This document shows, piece after piece, positions 21,190 to 23,144 of a stretch of DNA of 23,144 nucleotides; the stretch's first letter is position 1, and each line of letters opens with the position of its first letter. The notes beneath the pieces are model-generated. The model worked only from the letters and a program-made list of their open reading frames with translations. It was not told the origin of the DNA and searched no databases. The translations under genes and the position numbers were made by a program. Origin of the DNA: Actinomycetota bacterium. GTDB taxonomy: Bacteria; Actinomycetota; Actinomycetes; S36-B12. The stretch lies in NCBI GenBank assembly GCA_947472655.1, contig CANJCG010000010.1, positions 1-23,144 on the forward strand. Reading direction: 5' to 3'.

Positions 21190-23144
21190 TCACACTCCTG
21201 CTGGAACGTTGGATTCGGATTTTTCGTCAGCTGACGGTTCAGCAGTATGCAGGGATCCCCCACTCATCTTGATGGCAAGGTGACGGAAATGTGCTCTCAG
21301 ACCTGGGTTAATACCAATTGGGTCCGAGACCATATTGATAGCAACCAATCCGAACAACAACACTGGAAGATCGGCTAGGCGTTCTGGCAAGAACTCGGAG
21401 AAGATTGCTGGCATCAAGAGCAAAGTCATACCGCCAGCAGCCAAGCCGCCCATCGAGCTGGTGCCTTGGGCAACTGCCAAAGCAAACCAAACCAAACCGA
21501 TCACCATGATGAATCCGTTAGGGAATGCAACGAGCTGGAAACTCGCAACCATGGTTCCGCCGACACCTGCAACCGCAGCTCCGAGTGCGAAGACGCCAAG
21601 CCGGGCTACGAAGATGTCAAAGCCCAGGGTTGCTGCGCGAACTCGGCTGGCACGAATGGTGGCGAACACCAAACCAGTCGTTGAGCGACGTAGCGACCAA
21701 AGCATGAACATCACTACAAACATCACGACCATGCCGAACCAATAGAAAGTCTTCGGTGTCGTGAAGCTCATTCCAAAGATTTCAGGACGGCCAAATGGAA
21801 GTCCAGAACCGAAGTTTGAGAATTCATCGCGGGTGTAGACCGCTTGGTCAATAAGCAGCGCGAACGCAAAGGTGACAATGGCTGCATAGAGCGGACCAAG
21901 AGGCAAACACACCATGCCGACGACAACGCCGGTAAGCCCTGCAACAACACCACCGATCAGCATCGCAAGCAGGATCGGCACCGATCCTTTGGCTCCGAAG
22001 ACGGTGTCGTTGTTGACGACGTACGCAGCAGCAATTACACCGATACCGGCGAAACTGATCTGCGCCAAGCTGATGATTCCAGCTTCACCTGTGACCAACC
22101 GGTAGGACAAGAAGACCACTGTGTAACAGAAACCAACCGCGATCAGACCAGTCCAGTATTCATTGAAGAGAATTGGAATACCAACCATGACCAACACGAG
22201 TGCTAAATAGCCAACGTAGCGATCCCAATGACCCTTTGGATTACGCATAACCGTGAGGTAGTGCGACAGCGACACTTCATAGGCATTGTTAACAGCTGCA
22301 ACTTCAACCTTCTGGGTGTCTGCACGAACATCCTTGGAACGGCTGTAAATAAGAACAGCAACAACCATGAACAAGAACGGAAGGCTTGGGCGAAGAGCGG
22401 TGCCAAGGAGACCATCTGAAGGCAAGTACAAGACCAATACTTCCTGAGTGATACCCAAGATGAGTGCGCCGAAGAATGCGCGCCACAAGTGCGTGAACTT
22501 GCCAATGACTGCGCCCGCCATGGAGGCTGCGATGAGATTTGCGAAGCCGGTTGGACTCAAGCCAACCTTTGGAAGCACCATCAAGCCGGCAAGACCAGCG
22601 ATGCCAGTGCCCACTGCCCAAGTAGCTGCAACAACGAACTTAGGGTTTGTGCCGGCGAGCACGGTCATGAGTTCAGAGTCAACGGAACCACGGGTGATCA
22701 AGCCTGCCATGGTTTTGTTGAGAACCCAGTAACCACCGAGCGCGACAACCGCAGCCGTGACGATGATGATGAACTGCTCGTTAGAGACGTTCACATCGAA
22801 GATCGAGAAGATCACCGAAGGCTCGCCTACCGGTCCGTAAACCAGGTAAACCGGATCGTGCCCGAAGATCAGGGTGGTGACTGCAACGAGCGCAACTTGG
22901 ATACCAATCATGACCGCGACTTTGGTCAGTGGTGCAAGGTTGCCCAGTTTGCCAAGGAGGATCCACCATAGGAACAGCCCCAAAGCTGGACCGATAATGA
23001 TCACGACGAAGGCGGCGGCAATCCATGAATTCCAGCCAAGCCCGGTGTCGCTGTTACTCAAGAAGTAGAAGCAGTAGGCGAGAAAGAACGCCATGCCACC
23101 TTGAGCGAAGTTGAAGACGCGTGACGCGTTATAGGTAATGACCA
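21190..23144 (-). CDS. Fused LivH-LivM ABC permease, 5' end cut by window edge
   Basis: The frame is open from the right edge to 21190, about 650 residues visible, without its N-terminus. The first visible residues VFNFAQGGMAFFLAYCFYF match the start region of LivH, so the true start lies to the right and an ATG at 23094 is internal. Two permease halves follow. The LivH part, to about residue 290, includes AGLAGLMVLPKVGLSP. After a hydrophilic linker near SRSKDVRADTQK comes a LivM half beginning at about MRNPKGHWDRYVGYLALV, with GEAGIISLAQISFAGIG and ATIRASRVRAATLGFD. A hydrophilic C-terminal tail follows. Such LivHM fusions are known in actinobacteria. It forms the membrane channel for LivG and LivF; the secreted binding protein at 5919-7205 is its likely receptor. 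Confidence 0.94.
   Translation of the reverse strand, partial: VITYNASRVFNFAQGGMAFFLAYCFYFLSNSDTGLGWNSWIAAAFVVIIIGPALGLFLWWILLGKLGNLAPLTKVAVMIGIQVALVAVTTLIFGHDPVYLVYGPVGEPSVIFSIFDVNVSNEQFIIIVTAAVVALGGYWVLNKTMAGLITRGSVDSELMTVLAGTNPKFVVAATWAVGTGIAGLAGLMVLPKVGLSPTGFANLIAASMAGAVIGKFTHLWRAFFGALILGITQEVLVLYLPSDGLLGTALRPSLPFLFMVVAVLIYSRSKDVRADTQKVEVAAVNNAYEVSLSHYLTVMRNPKGHWDRYVGYLALVLVMVGIPILFNEYWTGLIAVGFCYTVVFLSYRLVTGEAGIISLAQISFAGIGVIAAAYVVNNDTVFGAKGSVPILLAMLIGGVVAGLTGVVVGMVCLPLGPLYAAIVTFAFALLIDQAVYTRDEFSNFGSGLPFGRPEIFGMSFTTPKTFYWFGMVVMFVVMFMLWSLRRSTTGLVFATIRASRVRAATLGFDIFVARLGVFALGAAVAGVGGTMVASFQLVAFPNGFIMVIGLVWFALAVAQGTSSMGGLAAGGMTLLLMPAIFSEFLPERLADLPVLLFGLVAINMVSDPIGINPGLRAHFRHLAIKMSGGSLHTAEPSADEKSESNVPAGV

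Overview
The window looks like part of a catabolic island from a moderate-GC actinobacterium. The taxon is inferred from a mycobacterial-type FdxA, a P450 with a CxxHxxC-type ferredoxin, a fused LivHM permease, frequent GTG starts and an Ltp/DUF35 pair. I cannot name the genus. No rRNA, tRNA, insertion sequence, integrase or CRISPR array is visible.

Left part (1-5.8 kb), oxidation module: a cytochrome P450 (running off the left edge) and a 7Fe ferredoxin are read leftward. Divergently, a short-chain dehydrogenase (SDR), a small 3Fe-4S ferredoxin and an aldehyde dehydrogenase are read rightward. A perfect 21-bp hairpin separates the aldehyde dehydrogenase from a convergent limonene-1,2-epoxide-hydrolase-like gene. 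That gene is divergent from a TetR regulator, and the gap between them carries phased palindromic half-sites. Together these genes could hydroxylate or epoxidise a hydrophobic substrate and oxidise it to an acid.

Middle part (5.9-16.9 kb), CoA module, all leftward. In transcription order: DUF2889 protein, two acyl-CoA dehydrogenase subunits with complementary active-site residues, a classical thiolase, an intergenic segment with strong folding potential, an acyl-CoA synthetase, a DUF35 zinc-ribbon/OB protein, an Ltp-type thiolase-fold protein lacking both thiolase cysteines, a second SDR, a Nudix hydrolase, and a secreted Liv-type solute-binding protein with its own promoter and terminator. 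The set resembles actinobacterial steroid side-chain or ring degradation (FadE heterotetramers, Ltp2-ChsH2-DUF35). No MaoC or crotonase hydratase is present.

Right part (16.9-23.1 kb), transport: two tandem paralogous MFS transporters, then livF, livG and a fused livHM gene that runs off the right edge. The binding protein lies about 12 kb from its presumed permease. The inferred substrate is a hydrophobic carboxylic acid or steroid/terpenoid-like compound taken up by the Liv ABC system; the exact substrate cannot be read from sequence. The items most worth a second look are the structured segment at 12284-12400, the DUF2889 protein in a beta-oxidation operon with no hydratase, and the phased operator at 5126-5161.
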